Positions 24,742-34,876 of a stretch of 64,000 bases of DNA are shown here, in pieces (the first letter of the stretch is position 1; each line of letters starts with the position of its first letter). Source of the stretch: an uncultured Geobacteraceae bacterium (GTDB taxonomy: Bacteria; Desulfobacterota; Desulfuromonadia; Geobacterales; Pseudopelobacteraceae); NCBI GenBank assembly GCA_903939115.1, contig CAJAFV010000085.1:1-64000 (forward strand), written 5' to 3'. Under the pieces are notes generated by a model. It was not told the DNA's origin and did no database searches. It saw only the letters and a program-made list of their open reading frames with translations. Made by a program: the position numbers and the translations under genes.

Positions 24742-26547
24742 ATGCAGGAACGAATCAGAAACATTGCCATTATTGCCCACGTTGACCACGGTAAGACCAC
24801 TCTGGTTGATGCCATGCTCAAACACGCCGGAGTTTACCGCGCCAATGAAACTATCACCGAACGGGTTATGGATTCGAATGACCTTGAAAAAGAACGCGGC
24901 ATCACCATCCTTGCCAAGAGCCTTTCAATCCATCACGGCCCCTACAAAATAAATATTGTTGACACCCCCGGCCATGCCGATTTTGGTGGCGAGGTAGAGC
25001 GCGTTCTTAAAATGGTCGACTCCGTACTGCTGCTGGTGGATGCCCTTGACGGCCCCATGCCGCAGACCCGCTTCGTCCTTAAAAAGTCCCTCGACCTGAA
25101 TTTGAAGCCGATCGTCGTCATCAACAAGATCGACCGTCCCGGCAGCCGTCCTGACGAAGTGCTCAACATGGTCTTCGATCTGTTCTGCGAACTGAATGCG
25201 TCCGACGATCAGCTCGACTTTCCGGTAGTTTACACCAGTGCCAAACTGGGCTACGCCAAACTGGATATCAATATCGAGTCAACCAATCTGGAGCCGCTCT
25301 TTGCAGTGATTGAATCAAATGTCCGCCCGCCCAAGGGAGACATCAATGCTCCATTTCAGATGCTAATCGCCAACATCGATTACAACGACTACATCGGCCG
25401 CATGGCGACCGGTCGTATCTTTAACGGCAAAGTAAGAGCCGGCGAAACTGTTGCCATGATCAAGCAGGACGGGAGTATCACAAAGGGACGCATTTCCAAA
25501 CTGCTTGGTTACGAGGGTTTGAAACAGGTTGATATCGAGGAGGCCGGGACTGGAGACATCGTTACCGTAGCCGGTTTTGAAGATGTCAGTATCGGTGAAA
25601 CGCTAGCCTCAGCCGAAAATCCGATCGCAGTTCCCTACGTTTCTATCGATGAGCCGACTCTTTCGATGAACTTCATCGTCAACACGTCGCCTTTTGCCGG
25701 TCGCGAAGGCAAATGGGTAACCTCACGCAACATCCGCGAGCGCCTTACCAAGGAACTGCGAACCAATGTTTCCCTGCGGGTGGATGATACCGACAGTGCC
25801 GATACGTTTATGGTCTCCGGCCGTGGCGAACTGCATCTCTCGATCCTGATTGAAACCATGCGCCGTGAAGGTTTTGAACTGGCGGTTTCCAAGCCGGAAG
25901 TTATCGTTCGGATAAAAGACGGCGTCAAAATGGAGCCTATGGAGTATCTGGTTGTTGATGTTGCTTCCGAATTTCAGGGCGCAATCATAGAAAAAATGGG
26001 TCCTCGCAAAGGTGAAATGGTTGCCATGGCACCGATGGGCGAGATGGTGCGTCTCGAGTTCATTATACCGGCACGTGGCCTGATCGGCCTGCGTGGTGAG
26101 GTACTGACCGATACGCGCGGCACTGCCACTATGACCCATACCTTTCACGAATATGCCCCGTACAAAGGTGACATTCCTGGCCGTAAAAACGGCGCCCTGA
26201 TGGCTATGGATCACGGCGAGACCACCGCCTACTCGCTCGATGCGCTACAGCCGCGCGGCACTCTTTTTGTCGGCGCCGGCGTTGAAGTATACGGCGGCAT
26301 GATCATCGGTCAGAGCAACAAGGATAGCGACCTTGACATTAATCCCTGCAAAGGGAAAAAGTTGACCAACGTGCGCGCTTCCGGCACGGACGACGCCATC
26401 AAACTGACCCCTCCAAAATTGATGACCCTTGAGCAGGCGCTTGAGTTCATCGAGGACGATGAACTGGTAGAGGTAACTCCGCTCTCGATTCGTCTCCGTA
26501 AGAAAGAGCTTGATCCAACCAGACGGAAAAGAGCTAACAAAAGTTAA
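24742..26547 (+). CDS. typA: Ribosome-associated GTPase TypA/BipA
   Basis: The 601-residue translational GTPase has G1 [16 protein letters not shown]2 in [11 protein letters not shown]3 [16 protein letters not shown] and G4 [17 protein letters not shown]-like domains follow, and the specific TypA C-terminal domain ([17 protein letters not shown] and [12 protein letters not shown]) closes it. It aids 50S assembly and growth under stress and cold. A GAGG ribosome site precedes the ATG. A strong terminator follows, so the gene is an independent unit. Confidence 0.96.
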   Translation: MQERIRNIAIIAHVDHGKTTLVDAMLKHAGVYRANETITERVMDSNDLEKERGITILAKSLSIHHGPYKINIVDTPGHADFGGEVERVLKMVDSVLLLVDALDGPMPQTRFVLKKSLDLNLKPIVVINKIDRPGSRPDEVLNMVFDLFCELNASDDQLDFPVVYTSAKLGYAKLDINIESTNLEPLFAVIESNVRPPKGDINAPFQMLIANIDYNDYIGRMATGRIFNGKVRAGETVAMIKQDGSITKGRISKLLGYEGLKQVDIEEAGTGDIVTVAGFEDVSIGETLASAENPIAVPYVSIDEPTLSMNFIVNTSPFAGREGKWVTSRNIRERLTKELRTNVSLRVDDTDSADTFMVSGRGELHLSILIETMRREGFELAVSKPEVIVRIKDGVKMEPMEYLVVDVASEFQGAIIEKMGPRKGEMVAMAPMGEMVRLEFIIPARGLIGLRGEVLTDTRGTATMTHTFHEYAPYKGDIPGRKNGALMAMDHGETTAYSLDALQPRGTLFVGAGVEVYGGMIIGQSNKDSDLDINPCKGKKLTNVRASGTDDAIKLTPPKLMTLEQALEFIEDDELVEVTPLSIRLRKKELDPTRRKRANKS

Positions 26548-26575
26548 TAATTTCTGCTACATAAACATTTGTGAC

Positions 26576-26608
26576 AACCGGGGCCTTCGTATAGGCTCCG
26601 GTTTTTTT
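26576..26608 (+). terminator. Rho-independent terminator of typA
   Basis: AACCGGGGCC (26576-26585) pairs with GGCTCCGGTT (26594-26603) with one mismatch around an eight-base loop, then seven T residues. It starts about 30 bases after the typA stop. Confidence 0.88.
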
Positions 26609-26791
26609 ATGCCTGCACGCCTCCCTGCTAAAGGAAATCGTATCTGCTTAGTAAAAAAACCTAGTTTCCTCTTCTCCACACTTCATGTATTTTGATACAA
26701 GCTGGCATCATATTTTCACCGGTGGATGACTATTATACATCGGCGTGTTCTCTGGATGCTGCGGTAGTTACTAATTGTATGGGGAGTTTGT

Positions 26792-27325
26792 ATGAGCGAA
26801 GTTTCAGAAAAAGAGCTGTCTGATATCGAGCTTTGCTATAAAGCGATGGGGCTTTCATTCAGCGACAACCCGGAACAGGTTGAGAAAACCTACCGGAAAT
26901 TGAAGGACGAGTATGGCAAGGCAACGCGCTCTGCAATAGTTGCCGAACGATCCAGAGCCACTGAAAATTTGCAACAGCTTGAAGAGCTGTTCACTACTAT
27001 AACCGGGTCGTTGATCTATAAAGATTACGCCCGTGAATATGAAAAGTATAAAGCGGGAAAAGCTGAACAACTGGCAGAGCGTAAGCTGAAGCAGCAGCAG
27101 AAACCGGTTATTAAAGAAACACACATTAATTGCCCGTATTGCAATAAATTGATCGCGCCGAAACTGAAGGTTTGTATTTATTGTCATGGGAAGATTTTGA
27201 CGCCGATGGAGCAGTTGATGGCAAAGGTTTTCTCAACGCGCAATCTAATCATTGCGACGGTTGTTGTGGTGCTGGTTATTGCAGGTGTAGTTTTGATGTC
27301 AAATCCGCAACTGTTAAAACGGTAA
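26792..27325 (+). CDS. J-domain-like protein with zinc ribbon and C-terminal membrane anchor
   Basis: The 177-residue protein starts with a helical region resembling a DnaJ domain (ELCYKAMGLSFSDNPEQVEKTYRKLKDEY), but the H-P-D tripeptide needed to stimulate DnaK is absent. A charged, Gln/Lys-rich helix follows (about 85-108), then a zinc ribbon with CPYCNK and CIYCHG (about 113-135). One membrane helix near the C-terminus (about 151-170) ends the protein, so it is a tail-anchored protein with a cytoplasmic body. GGGGAG-like sequence precedes the ATG. No partner is evident; pilus genes start 170 bases downstream. Confidence 0.6.
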   Translation: MSEVSEKELSDIELCYKAMGLSFSDNPEQVEKTYRKLKDEYGKATRSAIVAERSRATENLQQLEELFTTITGSLIYKDYAREYEKYKAGKAEQLAERKLKQQQKPVIKETHINCPYCNKLIAPKLKVCIYCHGKILTPMEQLMAKVFSTRNLIIATVVVVLVIAGVVLMSNPQLLKR

Positions 27326-27411
27326 ATCCATTAGAAGGCGTGAAATTTTGTTTGGATTTGGATTTAGCGTGGTTTATGCCGGTGAACGGCAAAGTTGAAG
27401 AATATAAAGCA

Positions 27412-27430
27412 ATAATACAAACCTGACCCC
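27412..27430 (-). repeat. Left copy of 19-bp inverted repeat (REP-type)
   Basis: ATAATACAAACCTGACCCC here matches the reverse complement of 36896-36914 with one mismatch. It is followed by a run of C residues. The right copy lies 27 bases before the Y1-type transposase gene, so this could be a REP-like end left by the element's family. The two copies enclose the PilY1 and minor prepilin genes. Confidence 0.6.
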
Positions 27431-27495
27431 CCCCCGCTTAGGGTACCTGTCAGAGATGTTTCAATTCAGCCGAGAAACATAATAGAGGTGACTGT

Positions 27496-30400
27496 ATGAA
27501 ATCGAAACTTATTACATGGATGTTCAGTTTGATTCTGCTGATGACGTGCGCATCATCGGCCTCTGCATCTTCATCTTTTGCCGCATGGTACGGAACTACA
27601 AATACCACAAGTTACATCAACGCCACACCCAATGGGACTGGAGGTTCTGTTGACCGCAATGGTAACAATCTTCCCACAAACACCACAGCAACACCAAGTG
27701 CTGGAAATATAGGTACTTCAAATACTCTTGGAACGACACCTGTAAATGTGATTCCATCCAACGGTTATCACATTAAATCCATCAGTTGGTGCGATGCCGG
27801 TACTAGTTCATGGTCACCGGGTACCTGGCATACGATTAGTATTACTGCTCCGGCTACTGGAACAACTACATTCAGTGATATAAGCCGACAAGATAATCAC
27901 CGCTACTTGATTTATGTTGTATTTGAACAAGATATTGTCGTTGATGGTACGTACAAAGTTAGCTGGGGAACCGATGGTTCCAATGGCACGGGTGGAAGTG
28001 CGTCAAGTACGCCATCAATCTCCAATGGCACAGCGGTCGGGTATACCGGTGCCCATACCTATACCATCAATATCACGCCAAGTGCCGGATACATAGTAAG
28101 TTCGGTACAGGCACGTAAAACGACGGGGAACAACACTAACTTTGGCGCATGGACTACGCTTAACGATAATGGATTTCCCATGGTCGTACTTAATGGGACT
28201 AATACAACAATAACACTGGATACCTCTCAAGTCAGCAGTCACTATCAGGATTTTGAAATTGGAATCACTTTTGCCGCCATAACGGTCAATGTATCTTGGG
28301 GAGACGACGCCACCGCTACGAACGGTAACGGCGGTTCTGTAACTCCACCATCCGGGAAAACGGTAACCAATACCAACAACGTCACTCCAACGTTCAATGC
28401 CGGCGATACCGCTACATTTTCGATTACCACCGGCAGCGGAAATTCCGTTACCGCTGTTGAATATCTGCGAGATGATTCCGTTAACTGGTCTACCGTTCCC
28501 GGCTGGTCAAGCGGTAATACGACCTTCTCGTTCAGTATTGCCAGTCACAGCTGGTCAGTGCGCGTTAAGTTTCATACTCCCCAAATAGTTACACGGACTA
28601 TCGTCGCCTACTATGGCACCACCAATACCTCCAACTATAACACCAATCCAGCCGACTGGTTGGGGGGTAATGTTTACCATGACGGTAACCAACTTGGAAC
28701 CGCAAGCCTTAAAACAGATGGTTTATCCGGCTCATGGCCCTGGAACAATGAAACCATAAGGATCACTCCCAGTTCCGGCTATAAAATAGTGTCGGTTAAA
28801 TATGCAGTTGCATCATGGACCGACACCGATCCGACCAATATTTCTATCAGCGGTTCGTTCACAAATGTGACTACCGTCCAGAGGTATAACCAATTTTGGA
28901 ACGATCTGACACTTCCGACTACCTATGATTCCCAGTTTACCTTTTCACATCCAAACAATACCAATCATTCATATGTCGTTTGGGTGGTATTTGCTCCGGT
29001 CGGTGCAACGGGCGGCACGGTCGGTGCCTGGTACGGCACCAATAATACTGCTGCCTACGATACTCCAAACGCAGATGGCAGCGGCGGCACGGTCTGGAAA
29101 ACGACCGGAACGGATGCACAGCTGACAAACCGTAACAGTGCCGGCGTTACGCTTACCTCCGATGGTTCTGTCACGTTCGAGGCGCGTCCGGCAAATGGTT
29201 TTAAAGTGACCAAAGTTGCCTATGTCGACTCATATCTCGATCCGACTAATACCAACTGGGTCACTGTTTCATATACCGACCCCCAGACAACTCCGCTTCC
29301 GTTCAGCTTTAATGTTACCAGCGGGCATACATACAAAATTTGGGTTGTGTTCACCTCGACCGCTGCCACCACATTCCAGGTAAGCGGAACCATCGATACC
29401 GCAAATACACCGGCAGCTTGCACGTCAAACTCCATCACCACAACGCCTCAGGTGGTGAATACCGGCACCACCGCCAATTTCACACTAAGCACGTCTAATA
29501 ATTGTATGCTCGACTGTATCAGCTACCAGGGGGCGGCGTGCAATCCGGCCAGTACTTTTGGCGGCTCTGTGGTCGGCAGTACCTTTACGACTCCGGCTAT
29601 CACTGCAACGACAACATTTACCGTACGCTTCAAGACGGTCGGATTCAATATTGTATCTGAAATTGATACAGCCAGCCCATCCGGCTGCGGGACTATTTCA
29701 CCGCTCGGGACCAACAATTATTCCCAGGGAACTAACGCCACCTACACAATTACGACTTCTGCGTCCTGTGCAATTTCCCATATCTGGATCACTGATACCG
29801 ATGTGGGCTATACGTCAGATACTGATATTGCACCGCTGGCCGGTTCCAGCTATACCTTCGTGAACATTCAGGCCGCCGGCCACATCAAGGTTCAATACAC
29901 CAGTGTTGTGCCAACGTCTTCCAACTCGTACTGCCAGGTCCCCGCCTTTGTGGCCGGACAGGCCGGACTGGCTCCCAACGTTCTAATTATTTTTGACAAC
30001 TCGGGTAGTATGGCCGAATCCACCTACAACAACATTAAGACATATAATTGTACATCGTCATCAACACTCAGCAATTGCAATAATTTTTACGGTTATTTTG
30101 AACCGGGTAAAATGTATAAAACTCATACCGGAAACAGTAGCCAGTATGATATTGACTCGGTGACTGTCAATCTGTCCCAAACAAACGGCTTGTCAGGGAA
30201 CTACCTGAACTACCTGCATATGCGAAAAACAGATTTGATTCGTAAGGCACTCATGGGAGGCAAAGTTGTCGATAGAACCGCCACGACCAAGTTTTTGAGG
30301 ACTGATTCCGGCAAGACTGTTGAATACGGTACGGGTTTACCAACCGGGATTGTACAGGATATGGCCGGCCGAGTCCGGTTCGGGATTATGGTCTTCAATG

Positions 30401-33400
30401 ACCCGCCTGAAGGGGGCCATATTGCGAATGTACCGAGCACGACACGAAAAGCGGTGCTTGGGGCAACGGTTGACGATCTGATCGCTGTTATGGAAGGCGC
30501 CGAGACTGATCCCCAAACCAACACGCCAACCTCCGAGACCCTGTACGAAGCAGTTCGTTATTTCCAGGCTAAGCCCAGTGCCTACAATTCGGGAGTGGAT
30601 TACGCCACGATGGACCCGGTCCAGAACAGTTGCCAGAAGCACTTTATTATGCTGGTAACCGACGGCGAGCCAAACAGCAACAACAATCTTCCCGGTCTCA
30701 CAACCCAGCCGACAATGAACGGTTATACTGATACCAGTTTCAATGTTACCACCTGGGAAAACAGGATACCGGCCAATGACCGCGCTGACAGTAACACGGC
30801 CGGCTGTCTGGCAACTACCTATAAATGTCCTCCCGGCTCTAATACCAACTGTGCGACAAACTCCGAGAAGGTTGAGGCGGTATCATATTATATGCACGAC
30901 ACCGACCTGCGACCGGACAAAGAGGGCACCCAGAATATTACACTCTATTCGATCTATGCCTTCGGAAACGGCACCGGTACCAAGACGCTGCAGATGGCAG
31001 CGAAATACGGCGGATTTGTCAATTCAAACGGCAACCTGCCATCGCCCAATACGTGGGCATCGCCTGACGTACAGACGGAATGGAATGCAAAAGGTGACTG
31101 TGTTCCCGACAATTATTTTGAAGCTGATGATGGAGGTGTTCTCGAATCAAACATCAGGACCGCGATGTCATATATTCTGGCAAAAGTTGCTTCAGGAACT
31201 GCGGCATCAATTTTGAGCAACAGTCAGGGTAGCGGCGCTAATCTTCTGCAGGCGGTGTTTTATCCTGACAAAATCTTTCCAGGACCAACCACTTCCGACT
31301 CGGCCACCGAAGCAAAATGGATTGGCGAACTTCAAAACCTCTGGTACTACGTTGATCCTTTTATTACCTACAGTTCAGTTCGTGAGGATACTGATTTTTC
31401 GACAACAACCCCCAATCACATCCTTGATCTGAAAAAAGACTACATCACTAAATTCTATTTTGATTCTGCCAGTGGCGAAACATTGGTCGAACTGGATAAA
31501 GATTCCACCGGGTCTGGCGTAGGTGATACCGTAATTTCAATGTCAACCAACCCTGACGCAGTTAAAAGCCTGTGGCGGGCCGGCAAGCAGCTATGGGCCC
31601 GCACGGCTGACAGCCGTACCATTCATACTAGTGTGGACGGTTATTCATTGCTCCCGTCACTTACCGCATCGAAGGGCGGGTTCTATACTACCGGAGCAAG
31701 TGACACAAATGTCACAGCCTTGCAACCATATCTCCAGGCGGCAAATAATGACAGTAACGGCGAAGCGATGAAATTGATATCCTACATCAGGGGTACCGAC
31801 TCGACAGGATATCGCAACCGGACCGTTTCTCTGGCTGTAGGTGGTACAACCTATACCCGTGAATGGAAATTGGGTGATATAGTTTCTTCAACGCCAAAGC
31901 TACAGTCAACCAGCAAGCTGAGTACCTATGATCTTGTTGCGCCTGCAGGATATAATGATACCAGTTATAATGCGTACTTGAACACCACAGGCTATTTAAA
32001 AAGGGGTATGGTGTATGTAGGGGCCAATGACGGAATGCTGCATGCTTTTAAACTGGGCAAACTGACTGCAGCAGATGGTGCTAACACCGGGATTGTTACA
32101 ACCGGAACCAACACCTTGAAAATCGGCGGATCCGTCAAGGCAGCTCTTACCAATTCAGCATCAGTTCCTACTACCACCCCTGTTCCCAACTCAGATGCCC
32201 GGTTTTTGGGTGAAGAGCAATGGGCGTATATTCCCAGAAATGCACTTCCATACCTCAAATATTTTACCGACGCAGTCAGTTACAATCATATTTTTTATGT
32301 AGACGGCCCAACCGTTCTTTCCGATATATCTGTCGGACTCACCACTGGATGTTCGACCGACTATTCATTATGCGCAAAAGATAATACGAACGGCAGCAAC
32401 TGGAAATCGGTTCTTATCGGTAGTATGGGTTTGGGAGGGGCATCACGGGTGTCCACAAGTACCTGTTTGAATACTGCCTCTGGCGGTGGTACGTGTGTTA
32501 AAACACCTATTTTGGACCCCGGTTCCGGCTATACCACCACCGGGGTCGGCTATTCATCATATTTTGCCCTGGATATTTCAAATCAATACTTTAATGATGA
32601 CGGGACTCTTAATGGGCAGCCGACATTGAAATGGGAGTTCCCTCCGCGAGGCGCAACGGATAGTTTAGGTCTTGGTTATTCAACTTCGGGCGCAGCGATT
32701 ATCAGAATTGCCGCAAAAGACACTACAACGCATAAACCGGACAATACCAAGAACGGAAAATGGTTTGCTGTCTTTGCCTCAGGGCCTACCGGCCCTATTG
32801 ATACCTCAGCTCATCGTTTCATTGGCAGATCCGATCAAAATCTGAAGCTGTTTGTTATCGACCTGGGGGCTACCATAGATGCCAGCCATCCTTTCACTCT
32901 TAATACGAATTACTGGGTTATCGACACAGGTATTGCCAATGCGTTTGGCGGCAGTATGATTAATGCGGCCATTGATACGGACAGGTGGAACAGTGCTGTC
33001 GATGGTAATTATCAAGACGATGCCCTTTACGTAGGGTATTCCATGAAGAGAGTAGATGCTTCCTCTGGTGAGATTTCCTGGACTGACGGCGGTGTTGGAA
33101 GAATTCTAACCAAAGAGAGCACCGACCCGGCAACCTGGACGTTCGGTAAGGTCATTGATGGCATTGGCTCTGTTACCACTTCTATTTCCAGGCTTCAGGA
33201 CCGGACAAATAAAAAACTGTGGCTGTTTTTCGGCACTGGCCGTTTCTATTACACGGGAGACGATACGATAAATGATACATATAATCAGCGCTACATCATG
33301 GGCGTACAGGAACCGTGCTATACTGCGGCCAACGTGCTGGATCCGGCATGTTCAGCATCTGTGCTTACGCTTTCCGATATGAAGGATCAGACGACGAGCA

Positions 33401-33825
33401 TTGCCACAGCTTTGACAACGACCCAGAAAGGCTGGTATGTGCAGCTTGATGCCAAGGATTCTGCCAACAGCCTTGGTGCCGAACGGTGTATTACGGACAC
33501 GGTCGCTTTGACTAACGGTTCGGTCTATTTCACAACTTTCAAGCCAACTACGGATGTGTGTAAGTATGGTGGTTATTCGTATGTCTGGGGGGTAAATTAT
33601 AAAACGGGGGGGGCAGCCCCGGCAGCAGCTCTCAGCGGCAAGATTCTTGAACAGGTATCGACCGGCGCATTCGAAGAAGTTACTCTCAGTACCGCTTTGT
33701 CGGCGATGAGCGGTCGAAAAATGAGTACACCAATGATAGGAAAGCCGCCTGGTGACGCACCACCGGTGATCAGTAACTCAAACAACAAGCCGGTGAAAAA
33801 GATTCTCCATTTGCAGGAGAAATAG
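27496..33825 (+). CDS. pilY1: PilY1-type type IV pilus tip protein with large repeat-rich N-terminus
   Basis: The 2109-residue protein has a signal peptide (about residues 1-25, ending ASASA). About 600 residues of Ser/Thr/Asn/Gly-rich beta repeats follow, with an Y-G-T-x-N-T-x-x-Y motif at about 32, 371 and 510. A von Willebrand A-like segment has the MIDAS sequence IIFDNSGSMAES (about 831) and VTDGEPNSN (about 1053). The C-terminal PilY1 beta-propeller region has GMVYVGANDGMLHAFKLG (about 1502) and LWLFFGTGRFYYTGDD (about 1910). PilY1 caps the pilus with minor pilins and can act as adhesin or mechanosensor. Minor prepilin genes follow directly, starting one base after its stop. Confidence 0.85.
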   Translation: MKSKLITWMFSLILLMTCASSASASSSFAAWYGTTNTTSYINATPNGTGGSVDRNGNNLPTNTTATPSAGNIGTSNTLGTTPVNVIPSNGYHIKSISWCDAGTSSWSPGTWHTISITAPATGTTTFSDISRQDNHRYLIYVVFEQDIVVDGTYKVSWGTDGSNGTGGSASSTPSISNGTAVGYTGAHTYTINITPSAGYIVSSVQARKTTGNNTNFGAWTTLNDNGFPMVVLNGTNTTITLDTSQVSSHYQDFEIGITFAAITVNVSWGDDATATNGNGGSVTPPSGKTVTNTNNVTPTFNAGDTATFSITTGSGNSVTAVEYLRDDSVNWSTVPGWSSGNTTFSFSIASHSWSVRVKFHTPQIVTRTIVAYYGTTNTSNYNTNPADWLGGNVYHDGNQLGTASLKTDGLSGSWPWNNETIRITPSSGYKIVSVKYAVASWTDTDPTNISISGSFTNVTTVQRYNQFWNDLTLPTTYDSQFTFSHPNNTNHSYVVWVVFAPVGATGGTVGAWYGTNNTAAYDTPNADGSGGTVWKTTGTDAQLTNRNSAGVTLTSDGSVTFEARPANGFKVTKVAYVDSYLDPTNTNWVTVSYTDPQTTPLPFSFNVTSGHTYKIWVVFTSTAATTFQVSGTIDTANTPAACTSNSITTTPQVVNTGTTANFTLSTSNNCMLDCISYQGAACNPASTFGGSVVGSTFTTPAITATTTFTVRFKTVGFNIVSEIDTASPSGCGTISPLGTNNYSQGTNATYTITTSASCAISHIWITDTDVGYTSDTDIAPLAGSSYTFVNIQAAGHIKVQYTSVVPTSSNSYCQVPAFVAGQAGLAPNVLIIFDNSGSMAESTYNNIKTYNCTSSSTLSNCNNFYGYFEPGKMYKTHTGNSSQYDIDSVTVNLSQTNGLSGNYLNYLHMRKTDLIRKALMGGKVVDRTATTKFLRTDSGKTVEYGTGLPTGIVQDMAGRVRFGIMVFNDPPEGGHIANVPSTTRKAVLGATVDDLIAVMEGAETDPQTNTPTSETLYEAVRYFQAKPSAYNSGVDYATMDPVQNSCQKHFIMLVTDGEPNSNNNLPGLTTQPTMNGYTDTSFNVTTWENRIPANDRADSNTAGCLATTYKCPPGSNTNCATNSEKVEAVSYYMHDTDLRPDKEGTQNITLYSIYAFGNGTGTKTLQMAAKYGGFVNSNGNLPSPNTWASPDVQTEWNAKGDCVPDNYFEADDGGVLESNIRTAMSYILAKVASGTAASILSNSQGSGANLLQAVFYPDKIFPGPTTSDSATEAKWIGELQNLWYYVDPFITYSSVREDTDFSTTTPNHILDLKKDYITKFYFDSASGETLVELDKDSTGSGVGDTVISMSTNPDAVKSLWRAGKQLWARTADSRTIHTSVDGYSLLPSLTASKGGFYTTGASDTNVTALQPYLQAANNDSNGEAMKLISYIRGTDSTGYRNRTVSLAVGGTTYTREWKLGDIVSSTPKLQSTSKLSTYDLVAPAGYNDTSYNAYLNTTGYLKRGMVYVGANDGMLHAFKLGKLTAADGANTGIVTTGTNTLKIGGSVKAALTNSASVPTTTPVPNSDARFLGEEQWAYIPRNALPYLKYFTDAVSYNHIFYVDGPTVLSDISVGLTTGCSTDYSLCAKDNTNGSNWKSVLIGSMGLGGASRVSTSTCLNTASGGGTCVKTPILDPGSGYTTTGVGYSSYFALDISNQYFNDDGTLNGQPTLKWEFPPRGATDSLGLGYSTSGAAIIRIAAKDTTTHKPDNTKNGKWFAVFASGPTGPIDTSAHRFIGRSDQNLKLFVIDLGATIDASHPFTLNTNYWVIDTGIANAFGGSMINAAIDTDRWNSAVDGNYQDDALYVGYSMKRVDASSGEISWTDGGVGRILTKESTDPATWTFGKVIDGIGSVTTSISRLQDRTNKKLWLFFGTGRFYYTGDDTINDTYNQRYIMGVQEPCYTAANVLDPACSASVLTLSDMKDQTTSIATALTTTQKGWYVQLDAKDSANSLGAERCITDTVALTNGSVYFTTFKPTTDVCKYGGYSYVWGVNYKTGGAAPAAALSGKILEQVSTGAFEEVTLSTALSAMSGRKMSTPMIGKPPGDAPPVISNSNNKPVKKILHLQEK

Positions 33826-33826
33826 T

Positions 33827-34465
33827 ATGCGTTCCATTCTGATTGGAAGCGAAATATTGGCTCACCTGATTCCTCCCCGTCGAGAGAACCGCTACCCTCT
33901 TAGACATGTAGCGAGCCGAGGCAATGGGGGGAAGCCATTACGTTCCATTTCAGGGTTTTCTTTAATCGAGCTTGTCTTAACGATCACTATCATGGGAATT
34001 TTGACCGGCATAGCGACACTATCGTTTAACTCGTGGCAGAAAAAGAGTGCAATCGAGGCGGAGACAACTCAGTTATTCGCCGACTTTTCTGAGGTGCGTA
34101 CGAAAGCCTTTACGCAGAAAAAAGTATACGGCATTGTTTTTCAGCCAACAAGCTATGCCTTGAAATCCTACAGCTCGGCGGGTGAGTGCAGCACCGATGC
34201 CAATGCTGCCTCAAAAGGCCTGACAGTATCTAACAAAACTCTCAGTTACACTCTTTCAAAGGCGACCGGCGCAGATATAAGCGGTACGCCGGTTGTGTTT
34301 GATACCAATGGTTTCGTTTATAATACCACGGTATTTGATGTAAATAATGTGCTTACTATTTTTGTAAACCCGACGACAGAGTCAGCTGCGGTCAATTGTG
34401 TGGTCGTATCTTCTGCACGGGCGAATGTGGGGAGAATTAATGGAACCGCTTGTGATCTTAAATAG
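33827..34465 (+). CDS. Minor prepilin, FimT/GspH type
   Basis: The 212-residue product carries the prepilin-peptidase site SISG|FSLIELVLTITIMG, with the conserved Glu at +5 and the hydrophobic assembly helix. The head domain resembles FimT/GspH minor pilins. The leader is unusually long: 43 residues from the ATG at 33827, which lies one base after the pilY1 stop and has GGAG upstream. No better start is seen between this ATG and the cleavage site. The protein would join the pilus tip complex with PilY1. Confidence 0.8.
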   Translation: MRSILIGSEILAHLIPPRRENRYPLRHVASRGNGGKPLRSISGFSLIELVLTITIMGILTGIATLSFNSWQKKSAIEAETTQLFADFSEVRTKAFTQKKVYGIVFQPTSYALKSYSSAGECSTDANAASKGLTVSNKTLSYTLSKATGADISGTPVVFDTNGFVYNTTVFDVNNVLTIFVNPTTESAAVNCVVVSSARANVGRINGTACDLK

Positions 34466-34853
34466 TCGATCAGGCTTTACGCTGATCGAATTCTGCGTCG
34501 CCGTTGTCATCATGATGGTTGGCCTTCTGGGACTGCTGCAGGCTGTGAATATGGCAAGCTATCACAACCTCGGGAGTCTGCTGCGCAACGAGGCGATTTC
34601 CCTAGCTGACCAGCAGATGGCAATTGCAAAAGCAAATGTCATAGATCAAGGCACCTTTGATTCACTTGTAACTTCAGCAACTCTGGTGCAAAGAAAAACC
34701 AGGCTGGGCTTCGGCAACTATTCCGCTATCCAAGCCGTGACCACTATAAGTGCTAATTCTAAAGAAGTTGATATAAGGGTGTCCTGGAGGTACAAAAATA
34801 ACAAGTTTAACCAAACTCTCTCATCCCTTATTACCAATCCGGCCATGCCGTAA
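34440..34853 (+). CDS. Minor prepilin, PilV type
   Basis: The 137-residue protein starts at ATG 34440 (GGGGAGA upstream), inside the end of the FimT-like gene, overlapping it by 26 bases. The leader is short, with the cleavage site SRSG|FTLIEFCVAVVIMMVG (Gly12) and Glu at +5. Size, position and the LLGLLQAVNMA helix fit PilV-type minor pilins, which bridge to PilY1 at the tip. The head domain is too divergent to say more. Confidence 0.78.
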   Translation: MEPLVILNSRSGFTLIEFCVAVVIMMVGLLGLLQAVNMASYHNLGSLLRNEAISLADQQMAIAKANVIDQGTFDSLVTSATLVQRKTRLGFGNYSAIQAVTTISANSKEVDIRVSWRYKNNKFNQTLSSLITNPAMP

Positions 34854-34876
34854 TTTTGAAACAGGTGCCTGCTACT

